From Melitaea cinxia (taxonomy: Eukaryota > Arthropoda > Insecta > Lepidoptera > Nymphalidae): a stretch of 64,000 nt of DNA. Every line of letters starts with the position of its first letter. Position 1 is the stretch's first letter. Below the pieces are notes generated by a model that saw nothing but the letters and a program-made list of their open reading frames with translations, was not told the origin of the DNA and searched no databases. The stretch is from contig NC_059402.1 of the NCBI RefSeq assembly GCF_905220565.1, positions 10,665,501 to 10,729,500 of the forward strand. The letters run 5' to 3'. Positions 1-12,900 of the stretch are shown here, in pieces. The translations under genes were made by a program, and so were the position numbers.

Positions 1-1
1 G

Positions 2-240
2 CAACACAGACATCAACCCTTTAGACTTCAAATTATGGTCAGTTTTAGAGGAGCCTGCTCTAAACGATACGGCGACATTGAGTCTCTTAAAAATCTTTGG
101 AGCAAGCAGTGGCGAAATTTCCCTTGAAAACAGTTCGTAAATCCATAGATTCGTAGCCAAACAGTGTGTACAGTGCCAACAGTTCGTGGCCATTTGGTAT
201 AGAATATTTTTTTATTTTTTTGCTGAGACGTTAATAAATA
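2..240 (+). pseudogene. mariner/Tc1-type transposase C-terminal fragment
   Basis: Translation from about position 2 gives a stretch with NPLDFKLWSVLEE, a typical end-of-DDE-domain motif of mariner/Tc1-like transposases (NPxDYxLWSxLE). A frameshift near 85-95 moves the continuation (ESLKNLW-like) into another frame, and stops follow. The left part lies outside the window. It is a dead transposon scrap; the subfamily cannot be named. Confidence 0.55.
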
Positions 241-244
241 TGTA

Positions 245-1110
245 GGTATTAATTTGCTACGTATTAACGAATTGTTTGTTGGGCCAGAGAGTCACCCACA
301 ATTCCTAACACGAGACTACAAGAGAGAGAGTAAAAAAAATCCTACTGAATCTTAAATTAATTATGGATGAAGAGAAATAAAAAAATGTCAAGTTTAACAA
401 TTTATTTTGAATTTAATCTAAAGTTACGCCGAGAAGAATAAAATAAATAAAGTACATAATTTGCCTAATTCCTGGGCAATTGGCTGGAGAATTGGCTAAC
501 AAAAAAACTTAACAGTCGTCTCGCCGTCGGTAGCCCCGCTTCCAGAAGCAGTTTAATGTAAGCCGGGTTGAAGAGAATTCGGGTTGTGGGTAATTTGGGT
601 TGTGGGTGATTCGGGTTGTGAGAGAACTCGGAATGTGGGGTCCTCGGACCTTCAGAAGGACGCCACGAGGTCACTCTCCAACCACAAGCGCCGCCGCAAA
701 CGCCACACCAAGGACCCTGGAAGGACACACCAAAACGGTGAGCCTTTCTGAAGCCAACCCTCCACTATCTCCGGGTTGACAAAGGAAACGGCCCACCAGA
801 GACAAAGCACACCCTACTATTACACAGCAATAAGCAAACAAGAAGTCAATACAAAAATTACACAGCCAGGACATTATAACAAATTTCAAAAACTCACAAA
901 ATCAATTTACACTAATGCAAAGCTTATACCATAATTATGGAACTACAATGACTCACCCACAATAAATTGCACCCAGATCTTAAGTCGGCGAGAGAATCCA
1001 ACAAAGAGACCGCAAACACTCGCCCTGAGGCTTATATACAGCAAACCCAACGCGACGCGACACTAATACCCCCTAAGGTGAACCGCGACGTAATACAATA
1101 CGAGGGTATT
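245..1110 (-). repeat. possible solo LTR or other mobile-element remnant
   Basis: No host coding potential is convincing here. On the minus strand there is a TATATAAG box (near 1035-1042), followed by a G/C-rich possible initiation region, a GGTGAGT donor-like site near 950, and then several hundred bases of low-conservation sequence. This arrangement resembles an LTR promoter. A short imperfect tandem of a TTCGGGTTGTGGG-like unit lies at 577-632. Two overlapping minus-strand open frames (465-889) show no recognised motif. LTR ends and a target duplication were not identified, so this is a weak call. Confidence 0.25.
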
Positions 1111-1146
1111 CCAAAAATTAAATCAGTCGCCTAGAAAAAAGAGTAA

Positions 1147-1404
1147 AAGGCCTTCTACACGGTCGGGATCGACCGCCGACCGTCGTGTCCTTGGTCGGGT
1201 CAACCAATTTTTGTATTCATTCTACACGGTCGGTGGTTGACTCAACTTGTCAGTTCGTCTTTGATGTGATGCGCTCGCGACCAAGGCCGTTGACATCAAC
1301 CAAATATTGGTCGGGTCAACCGTTTTCCACACTGTCCATTTTTATATCAACCCGACCAAGGACACGATGGTCGGCGGTCGATCCCCGACCGTGTAGAAGG
1401 CCTT
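1147..1404. mobile_element. MITE with ~55-bp terminal inverted repeats, TAA target duplication (PIF/Harbinger-like)
   Basis: The left end AAGGCCTTCTACACGGTCGG and the right end are inverted copies over roughly 55 bp, with one indel and a few mismatches. The element is flanked by TAA on both sides (1144-1146 and 1405-1407). A three-base TWA duplication is the hallmark of PIF/Harbinger transposons. The 258-bp body has no transposase, so it is non-autonomous. Shifting the boundary by one base would make the duplication TA, so a Tc1/mariner-type MITE is not excluded. Confidence 0.72.
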
Positions 1405-1731
1405 TAAATAGCAACGCTTATGCATAACTGTGCTAACTGTATTATACCTCAGCAGGAACGAAACTACGTGCTATTAAAAATATATGCTACAAATTTTAAC
1501 AATATTACATTACTACTAGAACTTATGGCTGGGCTAGGTATATGAATATCGAATTCCATAAAAAATAAATATTCCGCCGAGTACATTGGGATCGGCAGCT
1601 TCCAACATTAAAGAACATATTCAAGTGTAATTTAAAAATTACACTACATATACAAAATGTTAATTACTATTACAATAAATAATAATTTCTAATATCTCTT
1701 CTTTCTTTCTATATATATAAATATAAATATG

Positions 1732-1736
<5 letters not shown>

Positions 1737-1816
<80 letters not shown>
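1737..1816. repeat. (TA)n microsatellite
   Basis: Nearly pure alternating AT for about 80 bp, directly upstream of the transposase fragment at 1835. Confidence 0.95.
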
Positions 1817-1820
<4 letters not shown>

Positions 1821-1834
1821 TATTATGGGGAACA

Positions 1835-2020
1835 ATGAAGCAAAGGGTGTACAGCAGTCCCATAAACAGCGAAGAGGAACTCACAGAAAGAGTTTTGCGT
1901 GTTGCTAACGATATCAGAAATGATCCCGAAATGATTCGTATGGCAACGCAGCAAATTGTGCTTCGCGCTACAATGTGTTTGCAACAACGGGGTGGTCATT
2001 TCGAACATTTGATGCATTAG
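1835..2020 (+). pseudogene. C-terminal fragment of a DUF4817-type (Tc1/IS630-like) transposase
   Basis: This 61-codon open frame ends in GGHFEHLMH. That ending, after an [23 protein letters not shown] helix, resembles the tails of DUF4817/IS630-Tc1 transposase-like proteins common in insects (…GGHFEHLL). It has no catalytic domain and sits beside a (TA)n run. It is a mobile-element relic, not a host exon: there is no splice-compatible link to the gene that starts at 3321. Confidence 0.55.
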
Positions 2021-2101
2021 GTCAAAATAATAAGCATAATGAGTATTTGATATTAATTTGCTAAAAATAATAAATGATTTATGAAGATACATATTTTTTT
2101 T

Positions 2102-2139
2102 AACCGACTTCCAAAAAAGGAGGAGGTTCTCAATTCGAC

Positions 2140-2199
<60 letters not shown>

Positions 2200-2724
2200 A
2201 TGTATGTTACATCAGAACTTTTGACCGGGTAGACCGATTTCGACAAATTTTGTTTTAATCGAAAGGTGGTGTGTGCCAATTGGTCCCATTTAAATTTATT
2301 TGAGATCTAACAACTACTTTTCGAGTCATATCTAATAATGCGTTTTTACTTGACGCTTTTTTCGTCGACCTACGTTGTATTATACCGCATAACTTTCAAC
2401 TGGATGTACCGATTTTGATAATTCTTTTTTTGTTGGAAAGGGGATATCCCTAGTTTGATACCATGATAAGGAAACCAGGATCTGATGATGGGATCCCAGA
2501 GAAATCGAGGGAAACTCTCGAAAATCCGCAATAACTTTTTACTGAGTGTACCGATTTTGATAATTTTTAATTTAATCGAAAGCTGATATTTATCATGTGG
2601 TCACATATAAATTTTATCGAGATCTGATAACTACTTTTTGAGTAATCTTTGATAACGCGCAGTTTCTTGACTATTTTTTCGTCGATCTACGTTGTATTAC
2701 TTGTCGATGTAATTGAAGTCGGTT
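2102..2724 (+). mobile_element. AACCGACTTC-terminated repeat, forward copy
   Basis: This is one of many copies in the window. It starts AACCGACTTCCAAAAAAGG and ends GAAGTCGGTT, so the outer 10 bp are inverted repeats, as in a MITE. An internal poly-T run of 52 bases (2144-2195) follows GACTGTA. The body (GATCCCAGAGAAATCGAGGG region, and AACTTTTTACTGAGTGTACC) recurs at 23220, 27913, 39761 and 52390. No transposase is present. The family is familiar from lepidopteran genomes but I do not assign a database name. Confidence 0.8.
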
Positions 2725-3301
2725 TTTTTTTTCGTTTGCGAGCAAACACAATTATTTTATTCCTACGTCGGTGTTTAACTGTGTTAATTGCTTTTTTAAA
2801 CGCTGATTTAAAATATTGTATCTTAGTAATGAGTGTGCAATTTTTACTTTTAGAATGCTAATATCATGTAGAATAACTTAAAATTAAAAAAAGTAGGGTT
2901 ATCGGGACGATGTTTTAAGAAATTTTAACATTATTGTAAAAATTTCATCAAATTCTTTTTTATTCTAAATTTATAGCATTAATTTTCTAAGATATTTTTA
3001 CTTTATGAGCATAGCCTATTATTAGCAAGCATTATAAAATTTACTCCATCGTGACGGGACATTTAGTTTAAAAGTTATACCGATTTATTTAAATAGCGCT
3101 AGCAGCGGCAATTAAAAATTTTAAAATATTCATAAAAAATCAAATATAATTTTTTTATTTCTTTTGATAATTTTTTCATCGATGAAATAGGGTGTTAGTT
3201 TCTCTGATTTTGATATGTGCACTTTATGCAGACTCACCTTGTATAGCCTAATATAAGTATAGATATGTTATTAGTATATATAGATATTATTTTCTTTACA
3301 G

Positions 3302-6300
3302 ATCACATCAATAAAATAACATGGAGGAAGATAACGACTTGTTCAGGCTACCGCCAGGTATTTATGGCTAGATATGGTTATAATATATGAATTTTCTTAA
3401 AATTTATTTCTGCTTTTCATAACATATTTATAAACAATACCAACATAGTTGTCTTTCCTTTGGACAAAGGGTTTTTTAAATGAGACACATGTTGCCGATT
3501 TGGAGGCTGGTATATTTATGATTCTCTCACAGTATATTATTACATTCATGTTTCTTCAAAACAAGTCCAAGTCTATGTTTTGTCTCACGGAGTTAATTCT
3601 ATGAGCTGCCCGGTGGTAATGCAAAGTCAGCGGAACAGTCGCGTACTAATTTGACACGGAGGTCTGGAGTGCATGCATAAATAAATACACAATAACAACA
3701 TCGTTAATATTGGTCGGAAATTCTTATAAAACGTCACGGATAAAAAGAATTCGAGTTGCTAGTTTAGAAGCAACTTAAGGAGGATTTTTTTAAATTAAAA
3801 TATTGGATTAACTTAAAGTTTAATAATAAACGTTTGATATTCCTAAAATAAATTTGGTCTTTCGCAATATGACTTTTCTTTCTAATATTTCGTCAATTCC
3901 ATTTACTCAATTATTTTTTGATAGTTATAGGCGAAGATCCGTCTTTAGACATATTTTGGCATTGGATTACGTTGGTTCCCAAAGGTTTTTTAATAAGTAC
4001 AGTATAGAGTTGTAGTTAACAAAGATTACTTACAATTATATTATATTTTAAACTGTAGTTCCCTCAGAAAAAAATCTGTTTGCTGTTGTTAAAAAAATCT
4101 TAAGTAAAAAGGAAGAAGTTTCATATCTCCATAATTTTTAGACATTATTCCGATTGCCAAAGGTTTGAGAACCATTAAAAGTTTAAAGTTTACGTAGGTG
4201 GAGTAAGATCGGACTACCATAATGATAAAATAATCAATGTTCCTTATTTTCGTAGCCCTGATCAGATAGTATATTTCTATAATATAAACCTAAAGATACA
4301 AGGGCGTCTAAACTTACCATGTTAAAGTTCGTTCTCCCTGTAATTTTTTATTTTACTTTAAGGGGATCCCAGACAAATTCGGCCGTTTTCATGTGCTATA
4401 AAGTATACGTTAAAGTTACGTTAAAAATATCAAATAAATATATGTTGTAACTCGGATTCAGTTTATTAATGTGACTGTAAGATAATTGTATAAAATTCTC
4501 TAAATAAAGAGAAATAATTGTTTACCTGGACCTCCTTTCGCGTACAAAAATCGTATAGGCTTTCTAATTTTACTACTTACAATAGTGAATATATTTTTTA
4601 TTAATTAAGAATCCTGTACTTAATATTTCTACAGAAGGGTTTTTTATTAAGTGCAGTATTTTATTAGAAAATCGTAAAAATATAATTTTTGGTTATTTGC
4701 CGGGCGACAGGCGGCCCGCGGCAGACGGCCAGAGGCCTTTGTACGGGGAACTTGTGTCGCTCGTCATCGCACGCTGCTCTTGCTTACGCGCAAATCTATT
4801 TACTTTTTTTAATCCAAGATAGGCATCAAAATGTAACAGGTAGACAGACTTACTGTTGAATTTTGCAATTGTATTTACTTCAAATAAAAAAATAATTTAA
4901 ATTATTAATTTTGAGCTGTTTAAATGTAAAGCTGCTAAGCTTGTGGTCTAAGATCCGAACCTAAAGTCGATCTTCACCGAGCCGATAATAGAATAAAATA
5001 TAAATTTAGTATATCTATACAAATAAAATTGGAGCGGCTGCTTTTAATGTTAAAATAACCGCTTTTTACTAAATTCATATGGATGGATGTATACACGATA
5101 CTTACACAAAAATAGCATTTTGACAATTTTTGTCTGTCTGTATGTCTGTTTGTTCCGCCTAATCTCTGAAACGGCTAGACCGATTCTGACGGAACTTTCA
5201 CTGGCAGATAGCTGATATAGTAAGGAGTAACTTAGGCTACTTTTATTTTAGAAATTTATTTATTTTATAACTGCGAACTGAACAACAAGTAACAACTAGT
5301 AATTAATATAATTTTATAGCCTAAATGATCGACACGACAAGAAGAAAATTAAATAATAATTATGGATGATCACAACTTGTACGCAAGCTCTTGCTCTAGG
5401 AAACGGATCAATCGCATGTCCTAAGTAGTACAAGCTAGAGCCGGTAGATGGCCGAGTTTAATAACCTTTGCGTAATACTGATCAGGTGAAGTGCGGGTGG
5501 GTGGGGTGTGGCAAAGTCTAAATGCTCAAGGTCATTGAGAAGGGGGAGCCTCTTAACTTTAAGCTCGTTTAAAACAACATTTACCGCGTTTCACGAAATA
5601 AGAAAAATAATAGAGATAAGAAAATATATTTATAAACAACAATTAATTTACTTTTATGTAATAGCTTCGAAATTGTTACTCAAAAATGATTAATATAGAC
5701 CTTATTTTTTTTTTAAAAAATCAGTTTGACCACAGACTAACAATAAACAAAAGAATATACAATTATGTATACGTGTGAGTGTCAAATATATGGTAGTATA
5801 ATGTTTTTGAAGTGAAACTTCTTTAGATGCAAAATTTTTACGGATCAAACGCGTCACGCGTCATGAATTTTTTAACCGACTTCAAAAAAGAGGAGGTTAC
5901 TCAATTCGACTGTATATATATTTTATGTATGTATGTTTATATATCCCGTAATAGGTTGCGTTGACGATCGATAAAACTGATGCTACATATTAAATATAAA
6001 TAAACGCTCTAGTCTGGACATACTGCTTTTCCGAATTTAAATAAATGAGATCGCTATTTGAACGGTTATGGTTCATCGCATATTTGCTCAGATTTATTTT
6101 GATAAAGAGTATAAGTATCTATAAATGATAAGTATCTAAAGCATTGAATGAATATTGCATTGGGTTCAAATGTGTATACATTTTAAATTAAATAGACTTT
6201 TATTCCGGCTAGGTCTTTTAGATTATTAGATGCTTAATTAGCCTCATATATATATTTGTATGCTTATATGACATTAACAACATTATGGGCTAAAATATCA

Positions 6301-9300
6301 GGCCCCCCAGATACATATTATTTTCTGAAGGACAAAATATAATAATAATAATAATAATAATAAAAACTCTTTATTGTACACCACGAGTGAGCAAAAATAC
6401 AAAAATAAAAACAGGACTTAAGTACAAAAGGCGGCCTTATCGCTAATGAGCGATCTCTTCCAGGCAACCTTTGGGTAAAGGAAATGGTATATATGTAGAC
6501 AGTTTAGATGTACAGTTCTACCTAAACATATAATGTACATGGCATATATAAATGGAAAGTTGTAATAGACATACATAAACGTATATAAAGTTAATGAATT
6601 ATTATGATAAGATTCAAAGTGAGGACAGGAGATAGTCACATACGTGACTAGATAGAAAGATTAAAATTGAAAGAAATAGTGTTAACCGACTTCTTGAAAA
6701 TTGGAAGGGATTCAACGCGTCTGATGTGCAAAGGAAGGGAGTTCCAAAGCCGAGCAGCTTGGACAGTAAATGATTTAGTATTAGAAATATATACATTAGA
6801 GTAGTATTAGTGTGATACAGTGAAGGTACATTCATCCGTTAGCTGTGGCTGATGACTAATTGTCATTATCTGATATCAACTGCTAAAGAAGTAGGCACGG
6901 AAACTTTGTACTTACGTAATAATCACTATCGAGTATAATTGTGAAACGAAAATAAACCGACTTCAATTACATCGACAAGTAATTGAAGTCGGTTTATTTT
7001 CATACACATACAACGTAAGTAGACAATCAAAATTAACAAACGCACTAGTCGCCACTACGATTTTTGAAGGTTAACCTAGATTACTTTAGGATGCCATCAT
7101 CAGATCCTGGTATTCTGGATCCTCTCCTTATCATGGTACCACCCTTGGGATATCTCCTTTCCAACAAAAAAAGAATCATCAAAATCGGTTCACAAACAAC
7201 GAAGTTATCCGCGAACATGCATAAAATATATATACTAGCTGACCCCGCAAACGTTGTTTTTCGCCATATATGATAATAATCTCCTTAGTCCACCCCCACC
7301 TTTATAACCTAGGGGTATGAAAAATAGATGTTGGCCGATTTTCAGACATACCCGATAACAACACCACCAACGACCACACAAAATTTCATATGTATATTTT
7401 AAGCGTATATGAATTTTTACGAATTTTTTACAATTCTTCTTGTATATTGGCTTCCGTGAGGGTATTTGAATTTGAATTACAATTTGCCATGACGGGTGAC
7501 AAAATGACATTGATAGAATGTTACAATTTAATAAGTTTCAATTAAATGTTATGTTCAACTGGCGGGCATAACGTTATAATCTATCATTATGTTATCTAGG
7601 TGGATGAAAAATGATTAAATTACTAAAATGACTAGTTATAAATATGGATTGGTGATAGAAGGGTGAAAATTTAGGGTTGTATTTGTTTTTTAATGCCACA
7701 TTATAAAAACATAAATATAAAAAGATTTGTCCAAAAATATGAAAAAAAAGTTAGGTTTAGACATCATCATCATGTTATGAAAAATAAATGTTAGCTGATT
7801 CTCAGACTTCTCTATATGCACACAAAATTTCATAAAAATCGTTCCAGCCGTTTCGGAGGAGTATTTTAAATAACACTGCGACACGAGAATTTATACAATA
7901 TATATATATATATTGTAAGATATATACAATCGAATTCCTTCCGAAACCTCCTCCTTTTTTGAAGTCGATTAAAAATTATGACGTTTTTATGACAGGTATT
8001 AAATTAACTAATTTATTTAAAACTTAAAGGTGGGTATTGACGATCAGTTTTTCGCGTCAGTTTAACTGATCAGGTTTTCGCGTACTCCAAAATTTGATCG
8101 TGAGTGTAGAACCATCGCTCTAGAGTTTTAACTGACGACGCGTTGCGCCGAATGTCTAATCGTCGTTCCAACCAATTGCGTCATTTTGCTCGCAGCGTCC
8201 GCGTTGTTTAAGAGGGCACTAGCGTAGTTTTTGTTTTTAAAATGTCGGTGTCCCCTAGACGAGTCATAATGACAGAATTTATTGAAAAATATAAAAATTC
8301 AGAATGTTTGTGGAAAACGGACGAAAATTATAAAATTAAATAGCACCGACAAAAAGTTTTATTTTACACACCTACTATTTTTATTTTATTTTTATATTTA
8401 TAAATATACACACGGTCGTCTCTTCCTACAGTAAGCAATGTAATGCTTGTGCTATAGGTAACTGTCGGCTGATATAGATACATTTTTTTTATAAATCCAT
8501 AAATAATACTTAGAAATAAATAAATAAATAAATTTATAATTAATGTTATTAACGACACCATGCATGATCGATTGACCATTGACATACTTATTACAGATGA
8601 GGTACAACTAATAATAAAAACTGTTCATATAGAATTATAGACCATTGTAGACCAGTATATTGCAACAAACAGTAGCCACTTTTAAGAATTAATGTTTCTT
8701 CTTCGGAATCAGAATCAATTTTTTTTCTAAATAAAAATAGGTAGTACCTACACGTCCTTATAACAACCCGGTCGGTCGAAAACTGAAGAGCTGGAGTGAC
8801 GCCAGTCAGTGGGGAAATATTTCGACTGACACGAAAAACTGATCAGCTTAAGTGACGCAAAAAACTGATCAGTTAAACTGACGCGAAAAACTGATCGTCA
8901 ATGGCCAGCTTAATATAACTAGCGTGGGTGGTGCAATAAATATTAAACTAAATTAATTTACATAATATTGCATTAAAATATTTTATAGGTCCATCGAATT
9001 GGAGAAACAATCCAGTCCCAAAAAGTAATCGAAGTAGACAAAGTCGTGTAAAAATCCGAAGCCAATCATTAACCCGAAACTTTCACCCGGACCAATCTTG
9101 GCGGACAATTAAATCAACTCAAGACGGAATCTTAACGCAAAATAAAGGTATATTTTTATTGGTCTGAAGTATGTTTTGTGGTTGTTTTTGTTGATTATAA
9201 AAATAAATCAAACGAACAACTGAAACAAATGAGTTACCGTTTTGCTACCAAATAAAAATAATCATTGAATACCAGTAAACAATATTATATTTGTTTTTTT

Positions 9301-9841
9301 TTTTAAATAATTTATTTAAATTTGATAAAGTTTTTTTTTGGTACGCTATTTTTTTAGTTCAAATAATTATCGTTTCTTTTATTATATCATGTAATGAATC
9401 TTATTGCTAATCGAAATTAAATCGAAAAATAGATATACCTAATATATTACGATTAGATAAAAATACATCTTAATCATATATGTATATACATTCCTTTGTA
9501 AAAAAAAAAATATAAGCATTAAAAGAATGTGGTATAGTACGGACGCGGAGCAAGAAGAATTTCATACATTGACCCTTCATCTTTTGTCTTTGTTGCTCGC
9601 GTATGTTTATACGCAGCAATATGTTTATATTGCTGTTGCTCTCACACAGGTGTAGTGACAGCCGTATTCACAGATTGTCAACCTTTTTACTTTTATTTTT
9701 TTGTACCAAATTTAAGTCACAAGATTCATCGTTTTTCATTTTTAATTTAACTCCAAAAGTTAACATTACTTATATTGAATGCAAATGTGTGTTTATTGGG
9801 TTATTTAATTCTAAAAAAAAAATATAGAGAAAAAGATTCTA

Positions 9842-9907
<66 letters not shown>

Positions 9908-12900
9908 CATATAGAAAGTACCACCAAATTGTACACATAGTAATATATATATATATATATACACATTTCTTTTCTACGATTAAGCAAAAAATATTTTATT
10001 CTGTGACTAGACTGATCCACGGACAGACAGCATAGATTTAGTAAAGTGTGCAAAAAACAAGTTCTAAGACATCCCAAATTCTAAACTCTACCGATTTTTT
10101 AAAGCTTCGTACTTTATATAAAAAAAATCGAGAACCACTGGCAGTAGGCAAAAACATCATTGTACGAAATTCTTCTGCTCTGCGTCCGTAGTATAGGTGT
10201 ATTATAGATCTATTTTCCGACGCGTTGGCGCAGCGGTAATTGCACTGGCTGTTGCGCTGGCGGTCGTGGGTTCGATTCCCGCTCACGACAAACATTTGTA
10301 TCGACCGTATAAATGTTAATCGTGGTCTGGGCGTTGTGTTTGTGTACTGTGTGTGTGTCTCCGGACCCACCCCCTAACGTCTCTCTCTCTTTCTATCACA
10401 TCACACTTTTAGTAGCGCGCTCTCGTCACGCATTCACCAGCTTTACTCCCCAAGTCAAGTGTGCGTAAACCTTTACCTAAATGAATAATCGTGATTGTTT
10501 ATTATAACCATTACCTTTTTTGAATCATTATCTAAATACATTTGATCTAACTGTTTGTTACATATTTAATAAAGTATCTTACATGTACAATATTATGCTC
10601 ACAAGTGAACTGGAAAGTTCTTGAGGAAATAGTTTTTTTAAAGTTAAACCTAAATTCTTAAACAAATTACAGCTCCATTTATACAACAACGAACTTCCAG
10701 TTTCGATAGCAAAAGGATATTTAATAATCCTGATCAAAAGAATTTTTCCACAAATATTCAACGCTACCATGATAGTAAAGGAAATGGCAAGAAGACTAAT
10801 AATAACATATTGGGATATGCAAAGTTAGAAGCATTAGCAAAATCTGATGTGAAAGATATACTAACAAATATAAATGATAAAAAGAATGCACTTTTTCGTC
10901 TTTTTGAGTCTCCAATTGACAAGCCTGATGAGTTTGCTCTGATTTTGGAATTATTGTCAAAAATTTGCGAATCGACATTTGATCAGTTAAAATTAAATAT
11001 ATTGTTAGATATTTGTAATTCGCAATTTATTACTAGTTTGCGAAACTATTTGACTGATTTGCCATATACTGAAAGAAAGTCTGCAAATAATAAATACTGG
11101 AAAAATGAAGTTGAATTTTGGAAGAATTTTATAAGGTTTTGTGAATGTATAACACTCATATCTCCACAAACGGCCTTAAGCAAGTGTAGATCGCTAATAG
11201 AGGGTACTTCAAGATTTTGCTTAGAGGAACTAAAAACTAGACACAACTTTGTTTTACCCGACGAATACAATTTAAAACTGGATGAGCTTCGTGAAAAATT
11301 AATGGCACACGAAAAAGAGAAAACTAAGGTAAACTAATTAAGTACTGTACATATTATTTAACATCGACGATTTTTGACATAAATAATGTATTGTATTGAC
11401 TTAAGTTGATACGTTTATCTCATGAATGAAGACATGCTGTTTGAGTAAAGCGATAAATAAACGACGTAGAAGATAGAAATTATACTAATTTTGCGAAGCT
11501 ATATTAATTAGCTGAAGAGTTTGTTTGTTTAAGCGCGCTAATCTCGGGAGCTACTGGGCCGAATTTAATAATTCTTTTTATTTTGGATAGTCCATTTATA
11601 GAGGAAAGCAAGGTATTTTAGTAAGTTTTACGTTCGAAAAAACGCAAGTGAAACCACCAGCCAAAGGTAGTATAATAATAAAATATATTGGAACGATGTT
11701 CCCTACGGCAGGCTTGAGATTTGGCTGGGCGACCGAACTGAAAAAAATGTGATACTAAAACCGTAAGAAAAATATAACGGAAGTGACGTAATATCAGTCA
11801 CACGACTGTATAATATGACGTTTGCAAAACTAAAATATTACTAGGAAACTTTTTTTTTTAATTATTTATGTAATTTTATACTGTCGACAAAAATAAAGAC
11901 ATATGTTTTTTATTTTACTTAATAGTTTGAATTATTATTATTATTTTGCATGATTTATTTTATTTTACGGTATTTGTTATTTTCTAAAAAATTATAAATT
12001 TCCTCAATACTGTTATGTACATAATTAAAAACCAATCAACAAAAATCAAGAACTAGAAAATATATATAAAATTCAACATTTTTTCTTTCAAATTGTGTAA
12101 CATCTCACATTTTTTTCATGTAGGAAACGGATTAAAGCTTAGTCCACCAGGCTACACAAATAAGCATATCAATTCCTAAATTAGTCACTAACATTAAAAT
12201 TCAGAAAATAACGTATCGTAATATATATATATTAGCTGTGACCGCGGCTTCGCCCGCGTTGAAATCAGTGTGTCACAAAGTTTTCCCGGCAAATTTCCAG
12301 TGAAATTCATCAAAATCGGCTTAACCGTTCCGTAAACCTTTCCCTTTAAGCCCTCTCTCCATTGGTGAAAATCCGTTCAGTAGATTTTGAGGGATTCGAT
12401 CACATACACTTTTGGGACTTTGTTTTATAAAATACACTAACTGTTGCCAGCGACTACTGATTTCTAAAGATACATTATTTGGACACCTTCTCACCATCTA
12501 AAGAGATGACCATCTAAAGAGAGACACACACTTTAAATTTCAAGTATCTTTGGGGTTGCGATTAATAGGTTGTGAAGTTCTCGTCCGCCATCGCAAAGGG
12601 AGGATCCTCCGACTAGACGGATGTTGTGTCTGTTGGGCTACTGCCCCGATGGTCGTTGTCGGGTTCTTGTATATATACTCAATCACTCTGATAACTTTGA
12701 TAGCGCGATGTAGGATACTTCAGTTTTCTCTAGTTTATATGCCGCGCGATAGATGTCGCTACATATCTTACTTCAAAAACATAGTACATTCATACAAACT
12801 TACAACCCCCGTTTTATCCCTTTAGGGGTCGAGTTTCGTAACATCAGTCGATAGCGAATGTCTAAGCCCTATAAGGAACCTACGTGCCAAATTTTATGTT

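Noticed and set aside
9775..10077. Open frames across the AT microsatellite (Ile-Tyr repeats), also at 51428-51647
   Set aside because: They only translate (TA)n.
10810..11337. A separate 175-codon gene starting at the ATG at 10810
   Set aside because: The frame stays open back to an acceptor at 10671-10672, joins exon 2 of ZNFX1 in phase, and ends at a donor that joins exon 4. It is an internal exon.
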